Below are positions 40,385 to 49,327 of a DNA stretch of 64,000 bases, in pieces. A program made the position numbers and the translations under genes. The DNA lies in assembly GCF_030817475.1 (NCBI RefSeq), contig NZ_JAUSZJ010000002.1, positions 3,450,001 through 3,514,000 of the forward strand. Reading direction: 5' to 3'. This DNA comes from Streptomyces sp. V2I9 (GTDB lineage Bacteria; Actinomycetota; Actinomycetes; Streptomycetales; Streptomycetaceae). The notes below the pieces were generated by a model that was not told where the DNA came from, ran no database searches, and saw only the letters and a program-made list of their open reading frames with translations. How positions within the stretch are numbered: the stretch's first letter is position 1; the number at the start of each line of letters is the position of its first letter.

Positions 40385-41968
40385 ATGAACCGCGAACGCA
40401 CCCCCCGCTCGAACGACCGGTTCTCCCGTACCCGCTCCGGCGGCGGCCCCCGTTACTCCGGTGGCGGCGGCGAGCGCCGTGCCGCGGGCTTCGGCGGGGG
40501 CCCCAAGCGCTCCGGCGGCTCCGGTCACTCCGGCGGCTCGGGCCGGTCCGGTGGCTACGGCCGCCGCTCCGCGTCCGGCGCCAAGGGCGAGTTCGCCCTG
40601 CCGGTGACCGTCACCCCGGCCCTCCCCGCCGCCGAGACCTTCGGCGAGCTGGAGATGCCCGCACCGCTGAAGGCGGCGCTGGTCGCCGAGGGCATGACCG
40701 TGCCCTTCCCGATCCAGGCGGCCACCCTGCCGAACTCGCTGGCCGGCCGGGACGTCCTCGGCCGGGGCCGCACCGGCTCGGGCAAGACCCTCGCCTTCGG
40801 CCTCGCGCTGCTGGCCCGCACCTCCGGCCGCCGCGCCGACGCCAAGCGCCCGCTCGCCCTGGTCCTCGTCCCCACCCGTGAGCTGGCCCAGCAGGTCACC
40901 GACGCGCTCACCCCGTACGCCCGGTCGCTGAAGCTGCGCATCGCCACCGTCGTCGGCGGCATGTCCATCGGCCGCCAGGCCAGTGCGCTGCGCGGGGGCG
41001 CCGAGGTCGTCGTCGCCACGCCGGGCCGCCTCAAGGACCTGATCGAGCGCGGCGACTGCCGGCTGGACCGGGTCACCATCACCGTCCTCGACGAGGCCGA
41101 CCAGATGGCCGACATGGGCTTCATGCCGCAGGTCACCGAGCTGCTCGACCAGGTGAACCCCGACGGGCAGCGGATGCTGTTCTCGGCCACCCTGGACCGT
41201 AACGTCGACCTGCTGGTGCGCTCCTACCTCAAGGACCCGGTCGTGCATTCCGTCGACCCCGCCGCCGGCGCGGTCACGACGATGGAGCACCACGTCCTCT
41301 ACGTCCAGGGCGCCGACAAGTACGCCACCACGACGGAGATCGCGGCCCGCGACGGTCGCGTGATCATGTTCCTCGACACCAAGCACGCGGTGGACAAGCT
41401 CACCGACCACCTGCTGCAGAGCGGGGTCCGGGCGGCGGCGCTGCACGGCGGCAAGTCCCAGCCGCAGCGCACCCGCACCCTGGAGCGGTTCAAGACCGGC
41501 CACGTCACGGTGCTCGTCGCCACGAACGTCGCGGCGCGCGGCATCCACGTCGACAACCTCGACCTGGTCGTCAACGTGGACCCGCCGAGCGACCACAAGG
41601 ACTACCTGCACCGCGGCGGCCGTACCGCCCGTGCCGGGGAGTCCGGCAGTGTCGTCACGCTGGTGCTGCCCAACCAGCGCCGCGAGATGACCCGGCTGAT
41701 GGCGGATGCCGGGATCACCCCGCAGATCGCCCAGGTCCGCTCCGGCGAGGCCGAGCTGAACCGGATCACCGGTGCGCAGGCCCCCTCCGGCGTCCCGGTC
41801 GTCGTCACCGCCCCGCCCAAGGAGCGCGGCAGCCGTGGCGGCGCGTTCATGGGCCGCGGCACCAAGCGCGGTGGCAGCGGAGCTCCGGCCCGCGGCCGCC
41901 GGCCCGGAGTGCCGACGCCCGAGGCCCGTGCGGCCGCCGCGCAGCGTCGGGCCAACCGCGCCGCGTGA
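40385..41968 (+). CDS. DEAD-box RNA helicase
   Basis: 527 residues. A Gly/Arg/Ser-rich head (1-65) precedes the core: Q motif PFPIQAATLP, motif I GRGRTGSGKT, Ia PTRELAQQ, DEAD box D236-E-A-D, motif III SAT, and motif VI HRGGRTARAG. The C-terminus is basic with RG-rich stretches (KERGSRGGAFMGRGTKRGGSG) typical of RNA-binding tails. It unwinds RNA with ATP. The upstream cold-shock gene and the leader hairpin over its own ribosome binding site point to a role at low temperature or in ribosome assembly. Confidence 0.96.
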   Translation: MNRERTPRSNDRFSRTRSGGGPRYSGGGGERRAAGFGGGPKRSGGSGHSGGSGRSGGYGRRSASGAKGEFALPVTVTPALPAAETFGELEMPAPLKAALVAEGMTVPFPIQAATLPNSLAGRDVLGRGRTGSGKTLAFGLALLARTSGRRADAKRPLALVLVPTRELAQQVTDALTPYARSLKLRIATVVGGMSIGRQASALRGGAEVVVATPGRLKDLIERGDCRLDRVTITVLDEADQMADMGFMPQVTELLDQVNPDGQRMLFSATLDRNVDLLVRSYLKDPVVHSVDPAAGAVTTMEHHVLYVQGADKYATTTEIAARDGRVIMFLDTKHAVDKLTDHLLQSGVRAAALHGGKSQPQRTRTLERFKTGHVTVLVATNVAARGIHVDNLDLVVNVDPPSDHKDYLHRGGRTARAGESGSVVTLVLPNQRREMTRLMADAGITPQIAQVRSGEAELNRITGAQAPSGVPVVVTAPPKERGSRGGAFMGRGTKRGGSGAPARGRRPGVPTPEARAAAAQRRANRAA

Positions 41969-42065
41969 CCCCGAGCGGCCGGCGGTCCGCCGCCGGCCGC
42001 CCCGTACGCCCGGCGAGCCTCCCGGTGCGTGCGTCCTCCGAGCACTCGACCCCTGTTGAGGAACC

Positions 42066-42428
42066 ATGCGCTGTGTCATCGCCCGCTTCCCCTTCGACCT
42101 CTTCAAGAGCGAAGTGGCGGAAGCGATGAAGGGCATCAAGCCCGAACCCGTCACGGGCGACGCGGTGGTCATCAGCCGCCGGGTCTACCCCGTCAAGCAG
42201 GTGGGTGAAGTGATCACCCGGCAGGACCGCCGGGACTTCAGCTCCGCCGAGGTCGTCCGGGCGCTGTCCAAGCTCGGCTTCACCTGCCGTACCGCCGAGT
42301 CGGCCGCGCCGGCGCCGGCCCCCGCCCGCACCCCGCTGGAGACGGCCTCCGCCTTGCTGGGGAGTCCGGACGAGGCGAGGAACGAGGTTCCCGGAGCGGT
42401 GTCCGCCCCCGGAGCCGGCGGGGTCTGA
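42066..42428 (+). CDS. SCO5918-family small conserved protein
   Basis: 120 residues, start ATG behind GAGGAACC. It reads MRCVIARFPFDLFKSEVAEAM, GIKPEPVTGDAVVISRRVYPVKQVGEVITRQDRRDFSSAEVVRAL and LGFTCR, followed by a disordered Ala/Pro tail. This family commonly follows DEAD-box helicase and cold-shock genes in streptomycetes. No catalytic residues are recognised. A role in RNA handling is suggested only by the company it keeps. It lies 97 bp after the helicase. Confidence 0.75.
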   Translation: MRCVIARFPFDLFKSEVAEAMKGIKPEPVTGDAVVISRRVYPVKQVGEVITRQDRRDFSSAEVVRALSKLGFTCRTAESAAPAPAPARTPLETASALLGSPDEARNEVPGAVSAPGAGGV

Positions 42429-42511
42429 CACCCGCCGACGGGACCTGAGACCCGCTCGTACGCCCCGTGACGCCGTCCGTCGGCGGTGCGGGGCGTGCGA
42501 GGATCGCGATC

Positions 42512-42715
42512 ATGAAGAGCATGCTGACCGTGCTGGGCCTGGCGGTGGCGGCCTCCGTGCTGCCCGGCACCGCCGCACACGCCGACGAGACCCACACCGA
42601 CGCCCACAACGGCCCGCAGGTGGCTCTGATCGCGACGGGCCAGATCGACGATCCGCTGGAGGACGTCCTGGAGCACGTCGCGGTCCTCGGCCGGACCGTC
42701 GTCGTGGACCACTGA
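42512..42715 (+). CDS. Small secreted protein
   Basis: 67 residues from the ATG behind GAGGATCG. A signal peptide (MKSMLTVLGLAVAASVLPGTAAHA) leaves a mature acidic peptide of about 43 residues with DETHTDAHNGPQVALI and LEDVLEHVAVLGRTVVV. It is too short for an enzyme. The length and late hydrophobic strand recall small extracellular or surface peptides, but no named family is recognised. Confidence 0.65.
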   Translation: MKSMLTVLGLAVAASVLPGTAAHADETHTDAHNGPQVALIATGQIDDPLEDVLEHVAVLGRTVVVDH

Positions 42716-42770
42716 CCCCTCGCTGCCGCTCGACGTCCCGAGCGGCCCCGAGCGATCGCGGTCCGGTCCC

Positions 42771-43913
42771 TCAGGAAGCCGTGGCGGTGGGCGGCTTCTG
42801 CCGCGCCCACGCCATACGCGGTTCCAGCACCGGGCGCAGCAGAGCCCGGACCGGGGGCGTGCACAGCAGGGTCATGACGACGATCGCGCCCAGGGTGACG
42901 GCTACTGTGCCCAGGGTGGTCTCGAAGAACGGGTCGTCGTAGAAGCCGCCGTACTTCAGGCCCCGCACGACGAAGCCGTGGAGCAGGTACCCGTACAGCG
43001 TGCCGGTGCCGAGCGCCGTCATCCAGCTGGGGCCCCGGGGCACCCAGGCCAGGAAGCACGCGCCCAGCGCGATCGCGGCCACGAACAGCAGGAGCGTGGT
43101 CACCGGACCCGCCCACTCGGCGATGCCCATCTCCAGGGCGCTGTTCTTGCGGAAGAACAGCGAGGTCGAGATCCGGGGCACCAGCCAGTACGCCAGCAGC
43201 ATCCCGAACACGAAGACCGGTACCGAGACGATCCGCACCCGGGTGGAGCGGAGGAACGCGAAGTGCTCCGGGCGCAGCCGCATGCCGAGCACGTAGAACG
43301 GCAGGAACTGGAGCACGCGCTGGATCTGGAGGGCCCCGTCGGCGGCCGGTGACACCGTCGCCAGCGCGGCGACGGCCAGCGAGAGCAGCACGGGGAACCG
43401 CACCGCCTGCCACAGCGGCGTGGACAGCCGCCAGAAGAACAGGGCGGGCAGGAACCACAACAGCCAGTAGGGCGCCAGCATGGACAGGGCGAAGTCCGGC
43501 TTGTCCGCGACCCGTTCGAAGAGCGAGTAGAGCGCCTCGAACAGGACGTAGGGGACCAGCAGGCTGGTGACCAGCTTCCACACCCGGTTCGGCGTCAGTT
43601 CGAAGTTCCGGGAGAAGTAGCCGGCGATGAGGATGAACACCGGCATGTGGAACGTGTAGATGAAGGTGTACGCGGCCTCCACGAGACGCCCGGACGGCAG
43701 CGGCTCCCAGGCGTGTCCTATCGCCACCAGCACGATCGCCAGGTACTTCGCGTTGTCGAAGAAGTGGTCCCGGCCGCCGCTCGGGGGCTTCACGGCCGGC
43801 GGGCTCCCGGCGGACGGTCCCGTGGCCGGGGGCTTCCCGGCCGGAGGGCTGTCGGTCTCCGTGGGACCGGCGGCGGTGGGACGCGGCTGCTCGGAGGCGA
43901 GGGGGGAAGACAT
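42771..43913 (-). CDS. Acyltransferase-3 family integral membrane protein
   Basis: 380 residues. A 45-residue Pro/Thr-rich head precedes about ten helices. Family marks are RDHFFDNAKYLAIVLVAIGHAW near the start, TFIYTFHMPVFILIAGYFS and YGYLLHGFVVRG near the end. AT3 proteins O-acylate sugars, lipids or antibiotics in the membrane. It lies between a small secreted protein and a TTA-containing peptidase, without overlap. Substrate unknown. Confidence 0.9.
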   Translation of the reverse strand: MSSPLASEQPRPTAAGPTETDSPPAGKPPATGPSAGSPPAVKPPSGGRDHFFDNAKYLAIVLVAIGHAWEPLPSGRLVEAAYTFIYTFHMPVFILIAGYFSRNFELTPNRVWKLVTSLLVPYVLFEALYSLFERVADKPDFALSMLAPYWLLWFLPALFFWRLSTPLWQAVRFPVLLSLAVAALATVSPAADGALQIQRVLQFLPFYVLGMRLRPEHFAFLRSTRVRIVSVPVFVFGMLLAYWLVPRISTSLFFRKNSALEMGIAEWAGPVTTLLLFVAAIALGACFLAWVPRGPSWMTALGTGTLYGYLLHGFVVRGLKYGGFYDDPFFETTLGTVAVTLGAIVVMTLLCTPPVRALLRPVLEPRMAWARQKPPTATAS

Positions 43914-44249
43914 CCTGACACCCTAGAACGTGGAAGCGTTCCCTCCGCCTGCTGTGTCATGCATCACGTCAATCTGCTCCTCCGGGCGGTGCGTGCCGAT
44001 GGCGCGGGCTGTGCGCGAGGTGCGGCAGGGTGCCGCGGGGTCTGCCCGAGGTGCGGCCCGGTGTCGCGGAAGCTGCGCGGGGCGTGTTCCGGTGGTGCGG
44101 GGGGCAGGGCGGGGCGTGTCCCGGTGGTGCGGGGGCCTGCCCGAGGTGCGGTGGGGGGTTTGCCGGAGGGGGGCCCGGTGGGCCGCCCCCGGTCGGATTC
44201 ACCGGGCTCCCTCATGGGCAGCGCGTCAGCGCTCGACCAGGCTTGGACC
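43914..44249. other. G-rich gap with repeats CGAGGTGCGG and CCGGTGGTGCGGG
   Basis: 336 bp with no gene. CGAGGTGCGG occurs at 44016-44025, 44047-44056 and 44142-44151; CCGGTGGTGCGGGGG occurs twice near 44091 and 44121. The plus strand is strongly purine-biased. Both divergent promoters must lie here, but none is evident. Confidence 0.55.
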
Positions 44250-45770
44250 ATGACGACCTGGACCCGCAAGGCCTTACTCCTCACTGTCTCCGCAGCCGCC
44301 GCGGCCGGCACCCTGGCCGCCGTCGGTGCGCCCGTCGCGCACAGCCGCCCGGCGGGGTCCGCGGCGGCCCCGCTCGACTGGGGTCCCTGCGCTCCCCTTC
44401 CGGGCGTGACCGCCCCCGCAGGGCAGCAGTGCGCCACGCTCCGCGTCCCCCTGGACCACCGAGTCCCCGGCGGGCGCACCGTCGACGTGGCGGTCAGCCG
44501 GCTGCGCACCGACCGGCCCGAGGCCCGGCGCGGCACCCTGCTGGCCCTCGCCGGCGGCCCCGGCGGCTCCGGGGTCCAGCGCCTCGCGCAGAAGGGCGAG
44601 GCGCTGCGGACCGCGACCGAGGGTGCGTACGACCTGGTCAGCCTCGACCCGCGCGGGGTCGGCGGCTCCATCCGGGCCGGCTGCGGGATCCCCGAGGCGG
44701 ACCGGCACCTGGTGACGCTGCGGTCCTACCCCGCGCCGGACGGCTCGATCACGCGGAACACCGAGCGCGCGCGCCGCACCGCCGGGGCGTGCGCCCGCGA
44801 CGGCGGCCCGGTGGTGCGGTCCTTCAGCACGCGCAACCAGGTCCGCGACATCGACCGGCTCCGCGCCGCGCTGGGCGAGCGGAAGCTGTCCGTCTGGGGG
44901 CACTCGTACGGCAGCTACGCCGGCGCGGTGTACGCGCAGGAGTATCCACGCCGCGTCGACCGGCTGGTCCTGGACAGTGTCGGCGACCCCGACCCGGCAC
45001 GGGTGGGGTACGGCTGGCTGGCGAACACGGCCCCGGCGGTCGCCCTCCGCTTCCCCGACTTCGCGGCCTGGGCGGCTGACCCCGCACGGGACGCGGAAGG
45101 GCTCCGGCTGGCCCGGCGCGCCGAGGACGTGAAGCCGCTGTTCCTCGCACTGGCCCGTGCGCTGGACCGCGACCCGAAGGAATCGGAGATTCCCGGCGTC
45201 CCGCTCACCGGGGACCGGCTGAGGCAGGCCCTCCAGGGCACCCTGCAGAGCGACCGGGCGTTCCCGTCGCTGGCCCGGCTGATCCGGTCCGCGCAGGAGC
45301 CGGCGGGCCGCCCGGCGCTGCCGCCGGAGCAGGCGGGCGCGCTGCCGGACGAGGACGCGACGCTGACGATGGCGGTCGTCTGCAACGATGTGCGCTGGCC
45401 GGGCCCGGACTCCGGTTACGCCCGCCGGGTCGCCGCCGACCGGGCGCGGTATCCGCTGACGGCCGGGATGCCCGTGAACATAGCGCCGTGCGCCTTCTGG
45501 ACGTACGACGAGGAGCCCGAGGCGACCCGGATCACCGACGACGGCCCTTCGAACGTGCTGATGATCCAGAGCCTGCGCGACCCGGCCACCCCGTACGCCG
45601 GGGCCCTGAAGATGCGGGAGGCGCTCGGAGGGCGGGCCCGGATGGTCACCGTCGAGCGGGGCGGGCACGGGATGTATCTGGGCAACGGCAACGCCTGCGG
45701 CGACCGGGCCGTCAGCGACTTCCTCGTCACCGGCAGGCGCCCGGTCCGGGACGCCCACTGCCCGAACTGA
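44250..45770 (+). CDS. Secreted alpha/beta-hydrolase peptidase with a TTA codon
   Basis: 506 residues from ATG 44250 (an ATG at 44214 is in frame but would bury the signal peptide). Signal peptide KALLLTVSAAAAAGTLAAVG, then a tripeptidyl-aminopeptidase-like fold: CATLRVPLDHRVPGGRT, LLALAGGPGGSGVQ, nucleophile near S219 in WGHSYGSYAG, and late GGHGMYLGNGN with the catalytic His. Such enzymes trim peptides outside the cell and help in developmental protein turnover. The ninth codon is TTA (44274-44276), placed before any other slow codon, so bldA control is expected. The start has no strong ribosome binding site. Confidence 0.88.
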   Translation: MTTWTRKALLLTVSAAAAAGTLAAVGAPVAHSRPAGSAAAPLDWGPCAPLPGVTAPAGQQCATLRVPLDHRVPGGRTVDVAVSRLRTDRPEARRGTLLALAGGPGGSGVQRLAQKGEALRTATEGAYDLVSLDPRGVGGSIRAGCGIPEADRHLVTLRSYPAPDGSITRNTERARRTAGACARDGGPVVRSFSTRNQVRDIDRLRAALGERKLSVWGHSYGSYAGAVYAQEYPRRVDRLVLDSVGDPDPARVGYGWLANTAPAVALRFPDFAAWAADPARDAEGLRLARRAEDVKPLFLALARALDRDPKESEIPGVPLTGDRLRQALQGTLQSDRAFPSLARLIRSAQEPAGRPALPPEQAGALPDEDATLTMAVVCNDVRWPGPDSGYARRVAADRARYPLTAGMPVNIAPCAFWTYDEEPEATRITDDGPSNVLMIQSLRDPATPYAGALKMREALGGRARMVTVERGGHGMYLGNGNACGDRAVSDFLVTGRRPVRDAHCPN

Positions 45771-45840
45771 CCCGGCCCGTCAGGGGTGGCGGCCTGAACG
45801 AGAAGGTGATCGGGACGGGGGAAGCGGCGTCGACGGTGGG

Positions 45841-46281
45841 CTACGGCTGCTCCGGACCCCCGTCGTCCTCCGTCGGGACGCACAGCACCGGGACCGTCGA
45901 CATGTGCAGCAGTTTGTGCGGGGTCGAGCCCAGCAGGGCACCGCGCATCGGGCTCTCGCCCCAGGTGCCGACCACGATGACCCGAGCCCCGTGGCGTTCG
46001 GCGGCGTCCAGCAGTGCCTGGGCCGGCTTCTCGTCCAGCACCTCCACCGAGGCCGGGACGCCCGCCTCCTCGGCGGCGGTGAGCGCGTGCTCCAGTCCGG
46101 CGCGTCCGGCCTGGCGGATCGCCTCGTAGTGACTGCGGTACTCGGCGCCGTCCCGCAGCCCGGGGGCGGCGGCCCCGTAGACCAGCACCAGCTCCTCCCC
46201 GTACGCCGCCGCCACCTCGATGGCGATGCGCAGGGCGCGGGCGGCACCGGGGGACTCGTCGTAACCGAGGACGACCGACAT
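45841..46281 (-). CDS. Universal stress protein coupled to a permease
   Basis: 146 residues, ATG behind GGGGAG (overlapping the permease tail). SVVLGYDESPGAARALRIAIE opens it, and GTWGESPMRGALLGSTPHKLLH is the ATP-binding G-x2-G-x9-G-S/T element. It starts one base after the permease stop, so it is translated with the transporter. Usp proteins fused or coupled to amino-acid permeases are thought to gate them with nucleotide. It should bind ATP in the cytoplasm. A second, unlinked Usp lies at 10933. Confidence 0.92.
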   Translation of the reverse strand: MSVVLGYDESPGAARALRIAIEVAAAYGEELVLVYGAAAPGLRDGAEYRSHYEAIRQAGRAGLEHALTAAEEAGVPASVEVLDEKPAQALLDAAERHGARVIVVGTWGESPMRGALLGSTPHKLLHMSTVPVLCVPTEDDGGPEQP

Positions 46282-46282
46282 C

Positions 46283-47893
46283 TCAACTCCCCTTTCCCGT
46301 ACCGGAATCACCCGTACCGGAATCACCTGTACCGGTGGGGTCCTCGGCGGAGTCACCCCGACCGGAGGCGGCGGCACCGGGGCCGCCGGAGCGCGTGATC
46401 GTCCCGTGTACCAGGTCGGGGTCCGCCACCCCCGGCCGCTCCTGCCAGAACACCGCGTCCCGCAGCCGCCACGCCACCATCAGGACCACACCGGCCAGGG
46501 AGATCACGATGCCGATGACGAGCGGCGGACCGAGGCCGAACCAGGAGGTGCCGCTGTAGGAGTTGGCCGGATCGGACATGTCGATGATCGAACGCACCAG
46601 CAGCCAGGTCAGCAGCCCGGCGCCGGCCACCGGGCCGAGGCCGATGAGGAGGAAGTTCCGCACGCTCTCGGTGAGGTGGCGGCGGTAGTAGACCGCGCAG
46701 GCCACCCCGGTGAGCGCGTAGTAGAAGGCGATCAGGAGGGACAGCGCGGTGAGCGAGTCGAAGAGGGCGTTCGTGGAGATCTGGTTGACCACCACGTACC
46801 AGGCGATGGCGACGCCGGCGACCCACCACGTACTGACGTCCGGCGTACGGAACCGGGGGCTGATGTGCCCGAAGTGCTGCGGCAGCGCCTGACGGCGGGC
46901 CATCGACAGGGTGGTCCGGGACGCCGGGATGATCGTGGTCTGGGTGGAGGCGAGCGCGGAGGTGGCCACCGCCAGCAGCAGGATCCAGTCCCAGCCGCCC
47001 AGGACGTCCCCGGCGAGCTGGGCGAAGACGAACTCCTCCTCGCCCGCGTTCTCGGCCAGGAACGCCGTACCCGCGAAGGCCACGACCGCGAAGGCGACCG
47101 ACAGGTAGGTCACCAGGAGCACCACCGTGGACCACAGGCCCGCCTTGCCGGGGGCGCTCGCCGAGTCCTCCGTCTCCTCGGTGAGGTTGACCGCGGACTC
47201 CCAGCCCCAGTAGATGAACACCCCGAGCAGCAGCCCGCCGGTCAGCGCGGCGCCGCCCGCGCCGAACGGGTCGAGCCAGCCGGCGGCCGGCTCGACGGAG
47301 TCGAAGCCGGTCGTGCCCGCGTACACCCGGTAGAGCGCCACCACGACGAAGACCAGCAGGAACGCGATCTGGAGGAGGATCAGCGCGTTCTGCACCTTGG
47401 CCGACAGTTCGGTGCCGACGACGCACACCGCGGTCATCACGATGATGAGCAGCACGGTGAGCGACTGGCGTACGACGTCGTTCTCGACCCAGCCGTCCAG
47501 GCCCACCGCCAGCAGGGTGAAGCTCACCGCCACGTCGGCCAGCGAGCCCACCACCAGCACGCCGGTCATGGTGATGGCCCAGCCGCCCAGCCAGCCCGCC
47601 CAGGGGCCCATCGCCCGCGTCACCCAGGAGAACGTCGTACCGCAGTCCTGGTCGACCTTGTTCAGGTAGTAGAACGCGGAGGCGATCAGCAGCATCGGCA
47701 CGAAGGAGGCGAACATGACGCCCGGCGCGTAGATCCCCACCAGGGCGACGATGGGGCCGATGACGGCGGCCAGCGAGTACGCGGGGGAGGTCGCGTTGAG
47801 GCCGATCACCAGGGCGTCGACGAACCCGATCGCGTTCGGCTTGAGGCCGACATCGGGTTCGTCCCGCACGGGGTCGTGGGCGTCGTGGGCCAT
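46283..47893 (-). CDS. APC-superfamily amino-acid permease
   Basis: 536 residues with about 12 helices. KPNAIGFVDALVIGLNATSPAYSLAAV opens the APC fold; TTFSWVTRAMGPWAGWLGGW and WGWESAVNLTEETEDS are characteristic of this permease group. STQTTIIPASRTTLSMARRQALPQHFG supplies the late conserved loop. The C-terminus is a disordered tail with GTGDSGTGDSGTG repeats. It probably imports an amino acid or amine by proton symport. The Usp gene begins one base later. The longer frame upstream is rejected because of Arg-rich text. Confidence 0.92.
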   Translation of the reverse strand: MAHDAHDPVRDEPDVGLKPNAIGFVDALVIGLNATSPAYSLAAVIGPIVALVGIYAPGVMFASFVPMLLIASAFYYLNKVDQDCGTTFSWVTRAMGPWAGWLGGWAITMTGVLVVGSLADVAVSFTLLAVGLDGWVENDVVRQSLTVLLIIVMTAVCVVGTELSAKVQNALILLQIAFLLVFVVVALYRVYAGTTGFDSVEPAAGWLDPFGAGGAALTGGLLLGVFIYWGWESAVNLTEETEDSASAPGKAGLWSTVVLLVTYLSVAFAVVAFAGTAFLAENAGEEEFVFAQLAGDVLGGWDWILLLAVATSALASTQTTIIPASRTTLSMARRQALPQHFGHISPRFRTPDVSTWWVAGVAIAWYVVVNQISTNALFDSLTALSLLIAFYYALTGVACAVYYRRHLTESVRNFLLIGLGPVAGAGLLTWLLVRSIIDMSDPANSYSGTSWFGLGPPLVIGIVISLAGVVLMVAWRLRDAVFWQERPGVADPDLVHGTITRSGGPGAAASGRGDSAEDPTGTGDSGTGDSGTGKGS

Positions 47894-48086
47894 GGGTCCT
47901 CGCTCCGCCGGGCATCCCCGCCGGGAGCGGGCGATGATCCGGGTCTCATCGTAGGAAGACCCTGCGAAACCCGCATTCCGGACAAGGTGGCCCTGCTGGA
48001 GGGGTGCCATCGCCCTCGCCGGAGGGGCGTCACCCGAACGGCCCGCTCCTCTGCGCGGCCGGATGCCAGGCCGCAGGGTGGAGTCC

Positions 48087-48857
48087 ATGTGGTCCCGCCG
48101 ACTCGTCCTGGGCGTCCTGGTCCTGCCCCTGGCCCTCCTGGTCCTCGGGGACGGTCCGGAGTTCCGCACGCCCGGGTCGGAGCTGGCCACCGGGCCCCGG
48201 CCGCCGCGCGGGCTCCCGCAACCGGCCCTCGTCACCCGCCGGGAGTGGCACGCGGACGAGAAGCTGGTCCGGGAGGGACCGCACTACACGGGCGCGGCAC
48301 GGGCGGTGTTCGTGCACCACACCGGCAACCCCAACGACTACGACTGCGCGGACGCCCCCGACCTGATCCGGGCGGTGCAGCGCGACCACGTCCGGCAGGA
48401 CGGCTGGGACGACATCGGCTACAACTTCCTCGTCGACCGCTGCGGCACCATCTACGAGGGCCGGGCGGGCGGGGTCGGCCGCCCGGTGCTGGGCGCGCAC
48501 ACGAAGGGGTTCAACGCCGACACGGTCGGCGTCGCGGCCATCGGGAACTTCGGGCCGGGGGCCGAGGTGCCGAAGCCGATGATGGACGCGCTGGTGAAGG
48601 TCGTCGCGTGGAAACTCCGGCCGGGCGCGGACCCCTTGGGCACGGTCGACCTGGTCTCGACGAACGACGAGAGCCGCTTCGACGAGGGCCAGGTGGCCCG
48701 GCTGCACGTCATCTCCGGCCACCGCGACAGCTTCGAGACCCGCTGCCCCGGCGACGCGCTCTACGCCCGGCTGCCCGAACTGCGCGAGCGCGCCGCGAAG
48801 CTGCGCGCCGCCGTCCCCGGCCACTCGGCGGCGGCCCGGCTGCGCCCGGCGTTCTGA
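48087..48857 (+). CDS. Secreted N-acetylmuramoyl-L-alanine amidase (PGRP-like)
   Basis: 256 residues. A signal-type helix (RRLVLGVLVLPLALLVLG) precedes the Amidase_2/PGRP domain: VTRREWHADEK, ARAVFVHHTGNPNDYDC with a zinc-binding His, GWDDIGYNFLVDRCGTIYEGR, and GHRDSFETRCPGDALYARLPELR with the second His and Cys. It cuts the amide between muramic acid and L-Ala in peptidoglycan. ATG 48087 follows GGTGGAG at short distance; 48063 is an alternative. It is divergent from the permease with 193 bp between. Confidence 0.93.
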   Translation: MWSRRLVLGVLVLPLALLVLGDGPEFRTPGSELATGPRPPRGLPQPALVTRREWHADEKLVREGPHYTGAARAVFVHHTGNPNDYDCADAPDLIRAVQRDHVRQDGWDDIGYNFLVDRCGTIYEGRAGGVGRPVLGAHTKGFNADTVGVAAIGNFGPGAEVPKPMMDALVKVVAWKLRPGADPLGTVDLVSTNDESRFDEGQVARLHVISGHRDSFETRCPGDALYARLPELRERAAKLRAAVPGHSAAARLRPAF

Positions 48858-48873
48858 CCCTCGCGGAGCGGGG

Positions 48874-49239
48874 CTACCGGGAGACGAACTGCGCCAGGAT
48901 CGCCTGGACCTCGTAGATGTCGACGCCCTTGGTGAACGTCTTCTGGATCGGCATCGCGTGGCCCGAGACCCAGATGTTCAGCTCGGCGTCGAGGTCGAAC
49001 GTCCCGGCCGTCTCCACGGAGAACTGCGTGATGCTGCGGTACGGGACGGAGCGGTACTCCACCTTCTTGCCGGTGATGCCCTGCTTGTCGACGAGGATCA
49101 GCCGCCGGTCCGTGAACAGGATGCTGTCGCGGACCAGCAGGTACGCGGCGTGGACCTGCTCGCCCTGCCCCAGCAGCCGCGCGTAGTCCTGCTGGGCGGT
49201 GGCCGGGTCGATGGTGTGGGCGTTGCCGAACAGCGACAT
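48874..49239 (-). CDS. Bacterial PH-domain protein
   Basis: 121 residues, wholly a bacterial pleckstrin-homology fold: QGEQVHAAYLLVRDSILFTDRRLILVDKQG, KKVEYRSVPYRSITQFSVETAG and DAELNIWVSGHAMPIQKTF. The YRSVPYRSITQFSVE segment is the usual signature. Single bPH proteins are cytoplasmic, form rings and have no agreed function. It converges on the amidase gene with only 16 bases between. It has no operon partner. Confidence 0.92.
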   Translation of the reverse strand: MSLFGNAHTIDPATAQQDYARLLGQGEQVHAAYLLVRDSILFTDRRLILVDKQGITGKKVEYRSVPYRSITQFSVETAGTFDLDAELNIWVSGHAMPIQKTFTKGVDIYEVQAILAQFVSR

Positions 49240-49327
49240 GGGTCCCCGTCTCTCGTGGTGTCGTGGAGGTGTACGTACAGAAGTACGTGCGGGCAGGGGT
49301 GCGTGGTTCCCGGCGCCGGAGCCGGGC

